A DNA stretch of 64,000 nt from Camelus bactrianus (taxonomy: Eukaryota > Chordata > Mammalia > Artiodactyla > Camelidae), in NCBI RefSeq assembly GCF_048773025.1, contig NC_133570.1:21674001-21738000 (forward strand). The letters run 5' to 3'. Position 1 is the first letter of the stretch, and every line of letters begins with the position of its first letter. The notes under the pieces were generated by a model. It did no database searches. It saw nothing but the letters and a program-made list of their open reading frames with translations, and was not told the origin of the DNA. Shown one piece after another: positions 10,215-23,371 of the stretch. The translations under genes and the position numbers were made by a program.

Positions 10215-10531
10215 GTCAGCCCAAGGCCGCACCCACGGTCACCCTGTTCCCGCCGTCCTCTGAGGAGCTCACCGCCAACAAGGCCACCCTGGTGTGTCTG
10301 ATCAGTGACTTCTACCCGGGCAGCGTGACGGTGGCCTGGAAGCAAGATGGCACCACCGTCACGCAGGGCGTGGAGACCACCAAGCCCTCGAAGCAGAGCA
10401 ACAACAAGTACGCGGCCAGCAGCTACCTGACCCTGTCGCCCAGCACGTGGAAGTCTCACAGCAGCTACAGCTGTCAGGTCACGCACGAGGCGGGCACCGT
10501 GGAGAAGACGGTGTCCCCCTCCCAGTGTTAG
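10215..10531 (+). CDS. IGLC2: Immunoglobulin lambda constant region C2
   Basis: A 317-nt exon entered in phase 1 (split Gly), starting [14 protein letters not shown] and ending TVSPSQC. It has both intradomain cysteines, the core Trp, the [11 protein letters not shown] strand and the terminal heavy-chain-bonding Cys. The protein is identical to C3 and C4. It is 105 residues including the split Gly and ends in Cys rather than the human Cys-Ser. Predicted functional secretory light-chain constant domain. Confidence 0.96.
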
Positions 10532-10662
10532 GCCCCCGGGCCCCCACCCTCGGGGGCTTCCTCACCCAGACCCCCCTCCCCACTCTCCATGGACCCCTGA
10601 GCCTCTGCCCAGGTCAGCTCAGACCAAGCAGGTCTCATCCCACCCTGTTCCTGCTACCCCTT

Positions 10663-10668
10663 AATAAA
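10663..10668 (+). other. C2 polyadenylation signal
   Basis: AATAAA 132 nt after the stop, same context as C1. Confidence 0.85.
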
Positions 10669-12164
10669 GACCTTGTCATTTATCATCTGACACGTCTGAT
10701 GTGCACTCTGTGTCTGGCCGTGTCTCTGGGTTAAGGGTCAGTGATAACAGGAAGGGACAGCTGTGACATGAGATTCCATTTACCTGACATCCCCCCATCC
10801 TATTCGCCAGGGACCAGCGAACTCTGAGTGCCAGTGGGAGGTGTGACCTAGAGGAAGGTATTGTCATGTGGTGCTGGCACCCGGGGTGCAGTCCTTGTGC
10901 CCTGGGAAGGGAGAAGGGCCAGTGAGAGGGACATGGGACAGTTCTGGGGGAACAAGGACAGACGAGGCGGGTCCCAGGGGAGGCTGAGACACATAAGGCC
11001 AGTTGTGTGACCCTACTTGGGACCTCAGGCATGAAGAGTCTGGACATGTGAAGTCAGGTCAGGGAGGCAGTTAGTTTATGGTGGGGTGTGGATGGAGCAG
11101 GAGAGGTCACCCTATATGGAGGGGAGGGGACACGGGGAAGCTGGGTGAATGGGAAAGGGCACCACCTAGGCCCAAAAAAGGCATCCAGTGATGCTCCCAA
11201 GGAGAGAGAATCACTGGAATTTGGCAACAGCTTCAGGCTCAGTCTCACCAGCTCAGGGCAGGGTACGTGTGGCCTGTGGGCTACAGCAAGGTCACGTTTC
11301 CCTCACGACTCAGCACCCCTAGATCCCTGCCCAGGGGACCCTTCCCCCATCGATCTCCAGGGCTCACCCCAGTGCACCTGCAGCTGAGACACTCAGTCAG
11401 GCACGCACTCACGGTCTGAGACAGGCACGGTCACCCTCTGGAAGGTGAACGCCTGAGCTCTGTCATCCCCAGGACCCCTCGCCTCGCAGCCCCCTGTCGA
11501 TGCCTCCAGCTCATCTGGGATGGGGAGCTGCCTTCACCAGAGCTCCCAGGCAGCCGAGACCGCCCAGCGACAGAGCCTGCAGGGACAGGGGACTCTAGGG
11601 CCATGGTGGGGCAGAGGACAGGGACCCTTAGAGCTTCCACCCAGGTACCCCAGCCACAAAGCACAGACTAGGAGGTGAAAGAAGCGAGGGGTCCTAGTGG
11701 CCCACAGCAGCTGCCTGACCCCATTTCCTGGATGCGAACACTAAGACCCCAAGGGAGTAGGGGACCACCGAGGCCCCCCTCGTCTCAGTGGCCCTGCTGG
11801 GTAGAATGCCGCCACCTGCCCCCACCCCGCCCCGAGCTAGGGCCATCCCACAGCCGACACCCCTCGGGGTTGTTACCAGTTTTCATGCTGAAGAACTGAG
11901 GTCGCAAAACGAGAAGACAGAGGAATAAACATACCCCCGGGTTCCGGACAACCAGGTGCCCAAATCGTCAGTTCACCAGTGATGTTGACCTCACCTCCCC
12001 ACACCAGAGCAAACCCTCCCTGACACAGGATGTTCCAGCACATTCTACATCGTGTCCTTTATCTGTAAATATTTCATTTGTGTCCTGGAAGGAAAGGATC
12101 TAAAATACAACTAAATATCATTATCAAACCCAAACAGAGAATGTAAAAACAAATACATGTACTG

Positions 12165-12242
12165 AAACATTATGCTGGACACCAGAAATTGACACAGCAC
12201 TGTAAACTGACTATCCTTCAATAAAACATAAAATAAAATATG
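12165..12242 (+). repeat. L1-type 3' end, sense (unit 2)
   Basis: Copy of the unit 1 fragment at 6603-6680. Confidence 0.6.
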
Positions 12243-12435
12243 TAAAAACTAAAATGTACATGTAAAGTATAAAATAATGTACAAAATGTAAAAAATAAAC
12301 TAGATATCAGGAAAAAGGAAGGTTCTTTTCATACTTTAAATATTAAACTGGTGTTCAGTTATTTCATAAAATGTAAAAAATAAAAACCAAACAGAAATTG
12401 GCCTCAGTTCCTTAATATCACAAAAAAAAAAATCA

Positions 12436-12571
12436 GGGGGAGGGCACAGCTCAATGGGTAGAGTGCAGCTCTGTATGCATGAGGTTGTGGGTTCCACCCC
12501 CAGTACCTCCAGTAAGTAAATAAATAAATAAACCTAATTACTTCCTCCCTCAAAAAAATACCCAAAAAAAT
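12436..12571 (+). repeat. Vic-1-type SINE, forward (unit 2)
   Basis: Copy of the unit 1 SINE at 6874-7009, duplicated with the unit rather than inserted separately. Confidence 0.85.
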
Positions 12572-13183
12572 CACTTTCGGTGACATGCCTCACAGTCGTC
12601 ACAAGTGTGTGGAATTGGTTGTGTTTTAGGTACTGTGTGATGTTGTGGTTCTTCGGGTCCTTTCTGTGAGGGTTGAAACGGTGTGGATCGGTGATCGATG
12701 GTTGTGTCGTGGACCTGGTGGGTCCGTCAGGCTCTTCAAAATCACTCTAGTTTTCCTTGCAAGGCGGGGGCTCCAGGAGCTCAGCTGCTGCTCCTGGACT
12801 CCGCCAGGGTCGGGGTTCAGCCCCCGGCCTCCCTGGGCTGTACCTGACCGGTTCTCTCTGCGTCGTGTGCCTGCAGATGGTTCTGAGGTGCAAACGATGA
12901 ACAGGGTTCGGGTGTGACCTTTGGGCGAGACCGTTGCTAGGACAGTCGGCTGCTTCCATCCAAGGTGTCCTTCCGGGGTCACAGGTCATTTAGTAAAATT
13001 ATCTTCCTTTGATGCGCAAATTCCAGGTCCCTCAGATGGGATGGGAGGCCGGGTGCGATGTTTCAGTTCCGCGCTCCTTCCTCTGCTGAGGCTGCCATTT
13101 GTCCACAGCGGGAGGCCCTTCAGGTGCTCTTTACCGCCCTGGGGTCGGGGCCAGCTGCCGTGAATATGGAGATACGGTTGGTC

Positions 13184-13351
13184 TTTTTTTTTTTTTTTTT
13201 TCTTTTTCCTTTCTCTTTAAATTATTACAGTATTATTAATTTTTTTACCTTAGTCGGGAGTAATTAGGTTCACTCATTTTTAGGGAAGGTGCTGGGGACT
13301 GAACCCAGCACCTCGTGCGCGGCTCTACCACTTGAGCTATACCCTCACCCC
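13184..13351 (-). repeat. Vic-1-type SINE, reverse (unit 2)
   Basis: Copy of the unit 1 reverse SINE; the T run is two bases longer. Confidence 0.83.
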
Positions 13352-13482
13352 GGGTTTGGACTTTCTTCAGTGAAGCAGTTTGCCAAACGGTGACTGCTCC
13401 CTGCCGTCTTCTGAAAGTGAACAATTAAGGCTGCGACAACTCCAGGGTACATGTGTGTGTGATGTGTTCGAGTCCACTGTGG

Positions 13483-13659
13483 TTTTATTTTCGTTTGAAC
13501 TTTCTTCCAGTGAAGTATAGTCAGTTCCCGATGTTCAGTCCATTTCTGGTGCACGGCGTGCTTCAGTCACTCATAGCCACACGTAGACCTGCTTTCATGC
13601 TCTTCTCCTCACAGGTTACTATAAGGTACTGAATACAGCTCCCCGTGCTGTTCTCCTGG
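13483..13659 (-). repeat. L1 3'-end fragment, antisense (unit 2)
   Basis: Copy of the unit 1 fragment at 7919-8095. Confidence 0.65.
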
Positions 13660-14542
13660 TGATGCCGGTGTCCCACCTGTGCCCACGGGAGCCTGCATGG
13701 GGGGCCCCAGGGCCTCCGGCACCGGCTGGGGAGACCGCCACACCCCCCTGCTTTCCGCTGTGACAGTCTGTTGTGGGCCCATCTTGTGCCTTTCCAGCCT
13801 CCGGCCTGGGATGGGCCGTTTCTCCCATCGACCTGATTCTCCTCTAGTGAGGCGGTATTTCGGGACCACAGTGGAGGTGCTCACTTATGTCTCCCCTTTG
13901 AATCAAATGCTCCCAGACACAAAGATCACACGAGACGCTGAGGGGTGTCAGGGATGCTGCGGCGTCCTCCCTGCAGATGGAGGCTGGCCTTCCCTACGGG
14001 CACCAGCCCAGGCCTCCCGAGAGAAGCGCATCCAATGCAGGAGAACCCCAGGGAGGTCGGGCTGAGACCCATGGAGCCCCAGCTGGGGTGACATCGAAGC
14101 CTCTTATGGTCAGTTCACTCCAGGGCAGCCTGCCCTTTCTGTGGGTGGCCTGGGGACACCCGAGGTCACCTCCTGCCCTTGCTCTGTGGTCTCACCAAGG
14201 GATCGGGGATCTGTCAACCCTTCATAGAAAAGAAGCCCCAGTCCTTCCAGAGAACTCCACTCCTTAGGGAGGCAAACGCCCTCCCATGGTGTCCTTCCCG
14301 TTCCTGGGCGACAGTGGTTCACGGGAAAACCATGTCCAACACGCCGACCCCCTTTGGGATCCTGCCTTTCCAAGAGTGTGACTGCTGGGCACCGGGTCCC
14401 TGTCACGTTCTGCCCCTGGGATGGGCAGGGCAGGCACGGGGACCCCTGCAGAGCAGCCACCAGCCTGGGGCAGTGGCCCGACTTCCTCCATCTCAGCTGC
14501 AGGTGGGGGGCTGGGGGGTGGGGCAGGGGCGTCCCAGGGAGG

Positions 14543-14570
14543 GGTTTTTGTTCAAGCCTGTGTCACTGTG
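14543..14570 (+). other. J3 recombination signal, 12-bp spacer
   Basis: GGTTTTTGT, 12 bp, CACTGTG; identical to the J2 signal. Confidence 0.93.
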
Positions 14571-14608
14571 TGCTGTGTTCGGCGGAGGGACCCATCTGAC
14601 CGTCCTGG
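14571..14608 (+). CDS. IGLJ3: Immunoglobulin lambda joining segment J3
   Basis: Identical to J2 (AVFGGGTHLTVL, donor GTGAGT). It pairs with C3, 1171 bp downstream. Because J2-J5 are identical, rearrangements to them cannot be told apart from the J sequence alone. Predicted functional. Confidence 0.95.
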
Positions 14609-15779
14609 GTGAGTCTCCTCTTCCCCCCACCCCCAATTTCCCTGCTCTCCCCAAACTTTGGGCAATTTTCTGCTGTTCTGCTCTTTTCTGTGCCTTGTGT
14701 CAGCCTCGGGTCAGGCTTTCAAGCAGGACCCCACCCCTGGGGCCCGACCTCTTCCCCAGCCTGTTCAGACTCTCCTGCTCACCTCTGCGATCACACCAGC
14801 CCTTCCCCTCTGACCCAAGGATGACCTGCTGACACTGTCTGTCTGCCAGGGCCACGCTGGCCCCTAGACTCGCTCCGCTCTGTCCTGCCCCATCGGGGCT
14901 CCTGGTGGACCTGCTTTGTCTTTGGGGGTGTCGGGGCCTCCTTCTAAAGGGGAAGGAGGGAACAGACAACTGAGGGGGACCGTGTGGAGACATGAGAGGG
15001 ACCCGGATCCCTCAGGGCCGAGGCTGGAGAACAAGTCAGAGGTTCAGGAACGGCCACAGGGCTGTGGGTCGAGGGATCCAGGGCCAGGAACGTGCAGGGG
15101 TGCGGGGCTCCGCCAGGTCTCTGTGGGGCTGTCACAGACAGAGCCCTGCGCCAGCCTCGGCCTCAGGGGAGCTGCACAGAGGAAATCAGGAGAGAGGAGA
15201 CGGCGCTGAAATCCAGGAAGCCGTCCTCAAAGGACAGCTCTGGCGGGCTGGCTGGGCTCCTGGTCTTGGCATCACAGGGCCCCTTACACGTGAATCCTCC
15301 TGTGAGAAAGGCGGACTCCCAGCACTGGGCCTCTGCTGATATGACCAGCTGGCCAGGGAGGACAACAAAAAGGACTTGCACTTAAGAAGGGGACAGGCAG
15401 AGAAACGCTCTCTAATCAGCAAAGCTCCTACCCTATCGGACAGGCTGCAGGGGAGACAGATTAGGGTAAAAACAGACCTCTTCCAAAGCTCAGGAGGAGG
15501 CAGGACAGGGGGTGAGGGTCACACGTCTGTGTGGGAGACCAGGGCCCAGACGGGGTCTCAGGACAGCGATGGCAGGTGTTCAGGCTCAGGGTTTCCTAAG
15601 GAAATGGGGAGAGGATGGAGGACCACCCTCCTTGGCAGGGACCCTCAAACTCAGTTTGGTCTCTGAACTAGGGGTCCCGCTGGGTCCTCAGCAGCCCCTG
15701 TCCCACTTTGAGACACAGGTCAGAAGCTCCCAGGACAGGCACCGGGCATCTGACCTCCTGCCCCTCCCCCACTTTGCAG

Positions 15780-16096
15780 GTCAGCCCAAGGCCGCACCCA
15801 CGGTCACCCTGTTCCCGCCGTCCTCTGAGGAGCTCACCGCCAACAAGGCCACCCTGGTGTGTCTGATCAGTGACTTCTACCCGGGCAGCGTGACGGTGGC
15901 CTGGAAGCAAGATGGCACCACCGTCACGCAGGGCGTGGAGACCACCAAGCCCTCGAAGCAGAGCAACAACAAGTACGCGGCCAGCAGCTACCTGACCCTG
16001 TCGCCCAGCACGTGGAAGTCTCACAGCAGCTACAGCTGTCAGGTCACGCACGAGGCGGGCACCGTGGAGAAGACGGTGTCCCCCTCCCAGTGTTAG
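15780..16096 (+). CDS. IGLC3: Immunoglobulin lambda constant region C3
   Basis: Exon with the same protein as C2 and C4: GQPKAAPTV start, Cys in ATLVCLISD, Trp in VAWK, Cys in [11 protein letters not shown], terminal SQC. Acceptor is ccactttgcag. The 3' UTR and polyadenylation signal match C2. Predicted functional. Identity with C2 and C4 in exon, introns and flanks points to very recent duplication or ongoing conversion. Confidence 0.96.
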
Positions 16097-16227
16097 GCCC
16101 CCGGGCCCCCACCCTCGGGGGCTTCCTCACCCAGACCCCCCTCCCCACTCTCCATGGACCCCTGAGCCTCTGCCCAGGTCAGCTCAGACCAAGCAGGTCT
16201 CATCCCACCCTGTTCCTGCTACCCCTT

Positions 16228-16233
16228 AATAAA
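16228..16233 (+). other. C3 polyadenylation signal
   Basis: AATAAA, same context as C1 and C2. Confidence 0.85.
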
Positions 16234-17729
16234 GACCTTGTCATTTATCATCTGACACGTCTGATGTGCACTCTGTGTCTGGCCGTGTCTCTGGGTTAAG
16301 GGTCAGTGATAACAGGAAGGGACAGCTGTGACATGAGATTCCATTTACCTGACATCCCCCCATCCTATTCGCCAGGGACCAGCGAACTCTGAGTGCCAGT
16401 GGGAGGTGTGACCTAGAGGAAGGTATTGTCATGTGGTGCTGGCACCCGGGGTGCAGTCCTTGTGCCCTGGGAAGGGAGAAGGGCCAGTGAGAGGGACATG
16501 GGACAGTTCTGGGGGAACAAGGACAGACGAGGCGGGTCCCAGGGGAGGCTGAGACACATAAGGCCAGTTGTGTGACCCTACTTGGGACCTCAGGCATGAA
16601 GAGTCTGGACATGTGAAGTCAGGTCAGGGAGGCAGTTAGTTTATGGTGGGGTGTGGATGGAGCAGGAGAGGTCACCCTATATGGAGGGGAGGGGACACGG
16701 GGAAGCTGGGTGAATGGGAAAGGGCACCACCTAGGCCCAAAAAAGGCATCCAGTGATGCTCCCAAGGAGAGAGAATCACTGGAATTTGGCAACAGCTTCA
16801 GGCTCAGTCTCACCAGCTCAGGGCAGGGTACGTGTGGCCTGTGGGCTACAGCAAGGTCACGTTTCCCTCACGACTCAGCACCCCTAGATCCCTGCCCAGG
16901 GGACCCTTCCCCCATCGATCTCCAGGGCTCACCCCAGTGCACCTGCAGCTGAGACACTCAGTCAGGCACGCACTCACGGTCTGAGACAGGCACGGTCACC
17001 CTCTGGAAGGTGAACGCCTGAGCTCTGTCATCCCCAGGACCCCTCGCCTCGCAGCCCCCTGTCGATGCCTCCAGCTCATCTGGGATGGGGAGCTGCCTTC
17101 ACCAGAGCTCCCAGGCAGCCGAGACCGCCCAGCGACAGAGCCTGCAGGGACAGGGGACTCTAGGGCCATGGTGGGGCAGAGGACAGGGACCCTTAGAGCT
17201 TCCACCCAGGTACCCCAGCCACAAAGCACAGACTAGGAGGTGAAAGAAGCGAGGGGTCCTAGTGGCCCACAGCAGCTGCCTGACCCCATTTCCTGGATGC
17301 GAACACTAAGACCCCAAGGGAGTAGGGGACCACCGAGGCCCCCCTCGTCTCAGTGGCCCTGCTGGGTAGAATGCCGCCACCTGCCCCCACCCCGCCCCGA
17401 GCTAGGGCCATCCCACAGCCGACACCCCTCGGGGTTGTTACCAGTTTTCATGCTGAAGAACTGAGGTCGCAAAACGAGAAGACAGAGGAATAAACATACC
17501 CCCGGGTTCCGGACAACCAGGTGCCCAAATCGTCAGTTCACCAGTGATGTTGACCTCACCTCCCCACACCAGAGCAAACCCTCCCTGACACAGGATGTTC
17601 CAGCACATTCTACATCGTGTCCTTTATCTGTAAATATTTCATTTGTGTCCTGGAAGGAAAGGATCTAAAATACAACTAAATATCATTATCAAACCCAAAC
17701 AGAGAATGTAAAAACAAATACATGTACTG

Positions 17730-17807
17730 AAACATTATGCTGGACACCAGAAATTGACACAGCACTGTAAACTGACTATCCTTCAATAAAACATAAAATA
17801 AAATATG
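17730..17807 (+). repeat. L1-type 3' end, sense (unit 3)
   Basis: Copy of 6603-6680. Confidence 0.6.
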
Positions 17808-18000
17808 TAAAAACTAAAATGTACATGTAAAGTATAAAATAATGTACAAAATGTAAAAAATAAACTAGATATCAGGAAAAAGGAAGGTTCTTTTCACACT
17901 TTAAATATTAAACTGGTGTTCAGTTATTTCATAAAATGTAAAAAATAAAAACCAAACAGAAATTGGCCTCAGTTCCTTAATATCACAAAAAAAAAAATCA

Positions 18001-18136
18001 GGGGGAGGGCACAGCTCAATGGGTAGAGTGCAGCTCTGTATGCATGAGGTTGTGGGTTCCACCCCCAGTACCTCCAGTAAGTAAATAAATAAATAAACCT
18101 AATTACTTCCTCCCTCAAAAAAATACCCAAAAAAAT
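18001..18136 (+). repeat. Vic-1-type SINE, forward (unit 3)
   Basis: Copy of 6874-7009. Confidence 0.85.
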
Positions 18137-18748
18137 CACTTTCGGTGACATGCCTCACAGTCGTCACAAGTGTGTGGAATTGGTTGTGTTTTAGGTACTG
18201 TGTGATGTTGTGGTTCTTCGGGTCCTTTCTGTGAGGGTTGAAACGGTGTGGATCGGTGATCGATGGTTGTGTCGTGGACCTGGTGGGTCCGTCAGGCTCT
18301 TCAAAATCACTCTAGTTTTCCTTGCAAGGCGGGGGCTCCAGGAGCTCAGCTGCTGCTCCTGGACTCCGCCAGGGTCGGGGTTCAGCCCCCGGCCTCCCTG
18401 GGCTGTACCTGACCGGTTCTCTCTGCGTCGTGTGCCTGCAGATGGTTCTGAGGTGCAAACGATGAACAGGGTTCGGGTGTGACCTTTGGGCGAGACCGTT
18501 GCTAGGACAGTCGGCTGCTTCCATCCAAGGTGTCCTTCCGGGGTCACAGGTCATTTAGTAAAATTATCTTCCTTTGATGCGCAAATTCCAGGTCCCTCAG
18601 ATGGGATGGGAGGCCGGGTGCGATGTTTCAGTTCCGCGCTCCTTCCTCTGCTGAGGCTGCCATTTGTCCACAGCGGGAGGCCCTTCAGGTGCTCTTTACC
18701 GCCCTGGGGTCGGGGCCAGCTGCCGTGAATATGGAGATACGGTTGGTC

Positions 18749-18915
18749 TTTTTTTTTTTTTTTTTCTTTTTCCTTTCTCTTTAAATTATTACAGTATTAT
18801 TAATTTTTTTACCTTAGTCGGGAGTAATTAGGTTCACTCATTTTTAGGGAAGGTGCTGGGGACTGAACCCAGCACCTCGTGCGCGGCTCTACCACTTGAG
18901 CTATACCCTCACCCC
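18749..18915 (-). repeat. Vic-1-type SINE, reverse (unit 3)
   Basis: Copy of 7622-7787 with a different T-run length. Confidence 0.83.
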
Positions 18916-19046
18916 GGGTTTGGACTTTCTTCAGTGAAGCAGTTTGCCAAACGGTGACTGCTCCCTGCCGTCTTCTGAAAGTGAACAATTAAGGCTGCGA
19001 CAACTCCAGGGTACATGTGTGTGTGATGTGTTCGAGTCCACTGTGG

Positions 19047-19223
19047 TTTTATTTTCGTTTGAACTTTCTTCCAGTGAAGTATAGTCAGTTCCCGATGTTC
19101 AGTCCATTTCTGGTGCACGGCGTGCTTCAGTCACTCATAGCCACACGTAGACCTGCTTTCATGCTCTTCTCCTCACAGGTTACTATAAGGTACTGAATAC
19201 AGCTCCCCGTGCTGTTCTCCTGG
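19047..19223 (-). repeat. L1 3'-end fragment, antisense (unit 3)
   Basis: Copy of 7919-8095. Confidence 0.65.
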
Positions 19224-20106
19224 TGATGCCGGTGTCCCACCTGTGCCCACGGGAGCCTGCATGGGGGGCCCCAGGGCCTCCGGCACCGGCTGGGGAGACC
19301 GCCACACCCCCCTGCTTTCCGCTGTGACAGTCTGTTGTGGGCCCATCTTGTGCCTTTCCAGCCTCCGGCCTGGGATGGGCCGTTTCTCCCATCGACCTGA
19401 TTCTCCTCTAGTGAGGCGGTATTTCGGGACCACAGTGGAGGTGCTCACTTATGTCTCCCCTTTGAATCAAATGCTCCCAGACACAAAGATCACACGAGAC
19501 GCTGAGGGGTGTCAGGGATGCTGCGGCGTCCTCCCTGCAGATGGAGGCTGGCCTTCCCTACGGGCACCAGCCCAGGCCTCCCGAGAGAAGCGCATCCAAT
19601 GCAGGAGAACCCCAGGGAGGTCGGGCTGAGACCCATGGAGCCCCAGCTGGGGTGACATCGAAGCCTCTTATGGTCAGTTCACTCCAGGGCAGCCTGCCCT
19701 TTCTGTGGGTGGCCTGGGGACACCCGAGGTCACCTCCTGCCCTTGCTCTGTGGTCTCACCAAGGGATCGGGGATCTGTCAACCCTTCATAGAAAAGAAGC
19801 CCCAGTCCTTCCAGAGAACTCCACTCCTTAGGGAGGCAAACGCCCTCCCATGGTGTCCTTCCCGTTCCTGGGCGACAGTGGTTCACGGGAAAACCATGTC
19901 CAACACGCCGACCCCCTTTGGGATCCTGCCTTTCCAAGAGTGTGACTGCTGGGCACCGGGTCCCTGTCACGTTCTGCCCCTGGGATGGGCAGGGCAGGCA
20001 CGGGGACCCCTGCAGAGCAGCCACCAGCCTGGGGCAGTGGCCCGACTTCCTCCATCTCAGCTGCAGGTGGGGGGCTGGGGGGTGGGGCAGGGGCGTCCCA
20101 GGGAGG

Positions 20107-20134
20107 GGTTTTTGTTCAAGCCTGTGTCACTGTG
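20107..20134 (+). other. J4 recombination signal, 12-bp spacer
   Basis: GGTTTTTGT, 12 bp, CACTGTG; identical to the J2 signal. Confidence 0.93.
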
Positions 20135-20172
20135 TGCTGTGTTCGGCGGAGGGACCCATCTGACCGTCCTGG
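20135..20172 (+). CDS. IGLJ4: Immunoglobulin lambda joining segment J4
   Basis: Identical to J2 and J3 (AVFGGGTHLTVL), with donor GTGAGT, upstream of C4. Predicted functional. Confidence 0.95.
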
Positions 20173-21343
20173 GTGAGTCTCCTCTTCCCCCCACCCCCAA
20201 TTTCCCTGCTCTCCCCAAACTTTGGGCAATTTTCTGCTGTTCTGCTCTTTTCTGTGCCTTGTGTCAGCCTCGGGTCAGGCTTTCAAGCAGGACCCCACCC
20301 CTGGGGCCCGACCTCTTCCCCAGCCTGTTCAGACTCTCCTGCTCACCTCTGCGATCACACCAGCCCTTCCCCTCTGACCCAAGGATGACCTGCTGACACT
20401 GTCTGTCTGCCAGGGCCACGCTGGCCCCTAGACTCGCTCCGCTCTGTCCTGCCCCATCGGGGCTCCTGGTGGACCTGCTTTGTCTTTGGGGGTGTCGGGG
20501 CCTCCTTCTAAAGGGGAAGGAGGGAACAGACAACTGAGGGGGACCGTGTGGAGACATGAGAGGGACCCGGATCCCTCAGGGCCGAGGCTGGAGAACAAGT
20601 CAGAGGTTCAGGAACGGCCACAGGGCTGTGGGTCGAGGGATCCAGGGCCAGGAACGTGCAGGGGTGCGGGGCTCCGCCAGGTCTCTGTGGGGCTGTCACA
20701 GACAGAGCCCTGCGCCAGCCTCGGCCTCAGGGGAGCTGCACAGAGGAAATCAGGAGAGAGGAGACGGCGCTGAAATCCAGGAAGCCGTCCTCAAAGGACA
20801 GCTCTGGCGGGCTGGCTGGGCTCCTGGTCTTGGCATCACAGGGCCCCTTACACGTGAATCCTCCTGTGAGAAAGGCGGACTCCCAGCACTGGGCCTCTGC
20901 TGATATGACCAGCTGGCCAGGGAGGACAACAAAAAGGACTTGCACTTAAGAAGGGGACAGGCAGAGAAACGCTCTCTAATCAGCAAAGCTCCTACCCTAT
21001 CGGACAGGCTGCAGGGGAGACAGATTAGGGTAAAAACAGACCTCTTCCAAAGCTCAGGAGGAGGCAGGACAGGGGGTGAGGGTCACACGTCTGTGTGGGA
21101 GACCAGGGCCCAGACGGGGTCTCAGGACAGCGATGGCAGGTGTTCAGGCTCAGGGTTTCCTAAGGAAATGGGGAGAGGATGGAGGACCACCCTCCTTGGC
21201 AGGGACCCTCAAACTCAGTTTGGTCTCTGAACTAGGGGTCCCGCTGGGTCCTCAGCAGCCCCTGTCCCACTTTGAGACACAGGTCAGAAGCTCCCAGGAC
21301 AGGCACCGGGCATCTGACCTCCTGCCCCTCCCCCACTTTGCAG

Positions 21344-21660
21344 GTCAGCCCAAGGCCGCACCCACGGTCACCCTGTTCCCGCCGTCCTCTGAGGAGCTCA
21401 CCGCCAACAAGGCCACCCTGGTGTGTCTGATCAGTGACTTCTACCCGGGCAGCGTGACGGTGGCCTGGAAGCAAGATGGCACCACCGTCACGCAGGGCGT
21501 GGAGACCACCAAGCCCTCGAAGCAGAGCAACAACAAGTACGCGGCCAGCAGCTACCTGACCCTGTCGCCCAGCACGTGGAAGTCTCACAGCAGCTACAGC
21601 TGTCAGGTCACGCACGAGGCGGGCACCGTGGAGAAGACGGTGTCCCCCTCCCAGTGTTAG
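21344..21660 (+). CDS. IGLC4: Immunoglobulin lambda constant region C4
   Basis: Third copy of the identical constant exon (with C2 and C3). All domain cysteines, the core Trp and the terminal Cys are present. Its 3' UTR is still of the C1-C4 type (ccttAATAAAgacc), in contrast to C5. Predicted functional. Confidence 0.96.
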
Positions 21661-21791
21661 GCCCCCGGGCCCCCACCCTCGGGGGCTTCCTCACCCAGAC
21701 CCCCCTCCCCACTCTCCATGGACCCCTGAGCCTCTGCCCAGGTCAGCTCAGACCAAGCAGGTCTCATCCCACCCTGTTCCTGCTACCCCTT

Positions 21792-21797
21792 AATAAA
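21792..21797 (+). other. C4 polyadenylation signal
   Basis: AATAAA, same context as C1-C3. Confidence 0.85.
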
Positions 21798-23293
21798 GAC
21801 CTTGTCATTTATCATCTGACACGTCTGATGTGCACTCTGTGTCTGGCCGTGTCTCTGGGTTAAGGGTCAGTGATAACAGGAAGGGACAGCTGTGACATGA
21901 GATTCCATTTACCTGACATCCCCCCATCCTATTCGCCAGGGACCAGCGAACTCTGAGTGCCAGTGGGAGGTGTGACCTAGAGGAAGGTATTGTCATGTGG
22001 TGCTGGCACCCGGGGTGCAGTCCTTGTGCCCTGGGAAGGGAGAAGGGCCAGTGAGAGGGACATGGGACAGTTCTGGGGGAACAAGGACAGACGAGGCGGG
22101 TCCCAGGGGAGGCTGAGACACATAAGGCCAGTTGTGTGACCCTACTTGGGACCTCAGGCATGAAGAGTCTGGACATGTGAAGTCAGGTCAGGGAGGCAGT
22201 TAGTTTATGGTGGGGTGTGGATGGAGCAGGAGAGGTCACCCTATATGGAGGGGAGGGGACACGGGGAAGCTGGGTGAATGGGAAAGGGCACCACCTAGGC
22301 CCAAAAAAGGCATCCAGTGATGCTCCCAAGGAGAGAGAATCACTGGAATTTGGCAACAGCTTCAGGCTCAGTCTCACCAGCTCAGGGCAGGGTACGTGTG
22401 GCCTGTGGGCTACAGCAAGGTCACGTTTCCCTCACGACTCAGCACCCCTAGATCCCTGCCCAGGGGACCCTTCCCCCATCGATCTCCAGGGCTCACCCCA
22501 GTGCACCTGCAGCTGAGACACTCAGTCAGGCACGCACTCACGGTCTGAGACAGGCACGGTCACCCTCTGGAAGGTGAACGCCTGAGCTCTGTCATCCCCA
22601 GGACCCCTCGCCTCGCAGCCCCCTGTCGATGCCTCCAGCTCATCTGGGATGGGGAGCTGCCTTCACCAGAGCTCCCAGGCAGCCGAGACCGCCCAGCGAC
22701 AGAGCCTGCAGGGACAGGGGACTCTAGGGCCATGGTGGGGCAGAGGACAGGGACCCTTAGAGCTTCCACCCAGGTACCCCAGCCACAAAGCACAGACTAG
22801 GAGGTGAAAGAAGCGAGGGGTCCTAGTGGCCCACAGCAGCTGCCTGACCCCATTTCCTGGATGCGAACACTAAGACCCCAAGGGAGTAGGGGACCACCGA
22901 GGCCCCCCTCGTCTCAGTGGCCCTGCTGGGTAGAATGCCGCCACCTGCCCCCACCCCGCCCCGAGCTAGGGCCATCCCACAGCCGACACCCCTCGGGGTT
23001 GTTACCAGTTTTCATGCTGAAGAACTGAGGTCGCAAAACGAGAAGACAGAGGAATAAACATACCCCCGGGTTCCGGACAACCAGGTGCCCAAATCGTCAG
23101 TTCACCAGTGATGTTGACCTCACCTCCCCACACCAGAGCAAACCCTCCCTGACACAGGATGTTCCAGCACATTCTACATCGTGTCCTTTATCTGTAAATA
23201 TTTCATTTGTGTCCTGGAAGGAAAGGATCTAAAATACAACTAAATATCATTATCAAACCCAAACAGAGAATGTAAAAACAAATACATGTACTG

Positions 23294-23371
23294 AAACATT
23301 ATGCTGGACACCAGAAATTGACACAGCACTGTAAACTGACTATCCTTCAATAAAACATAAAATAAAATATG
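23294..23371 (+). repeat. L1-type 3' end, sense (unit 4)
   Basis: Copy of 6603-6680. Confidence 0.6.

Larger units (their letters stand above)
10215..15779 (+). repeat. Tandem array unit 2 (C2 ... J3), 5565 bp
   Basis: Same order of parts as unit 1. By eye it differs from units 3 and 4 only at rare positions, such as catacttt near 12329 (cacacttt elsewhere) and the T-run length at 13184. The spacers between named parts hold nothing beyond what is described for unit 1. Confidence 0.95.
15780..21343 (+). repeat. Tandem array unit 3 (C3 ... J4), 5564 bp
   Basis: Same parts and order as unit 2; almost no differences seen from unit 4. Confidence 0.95.
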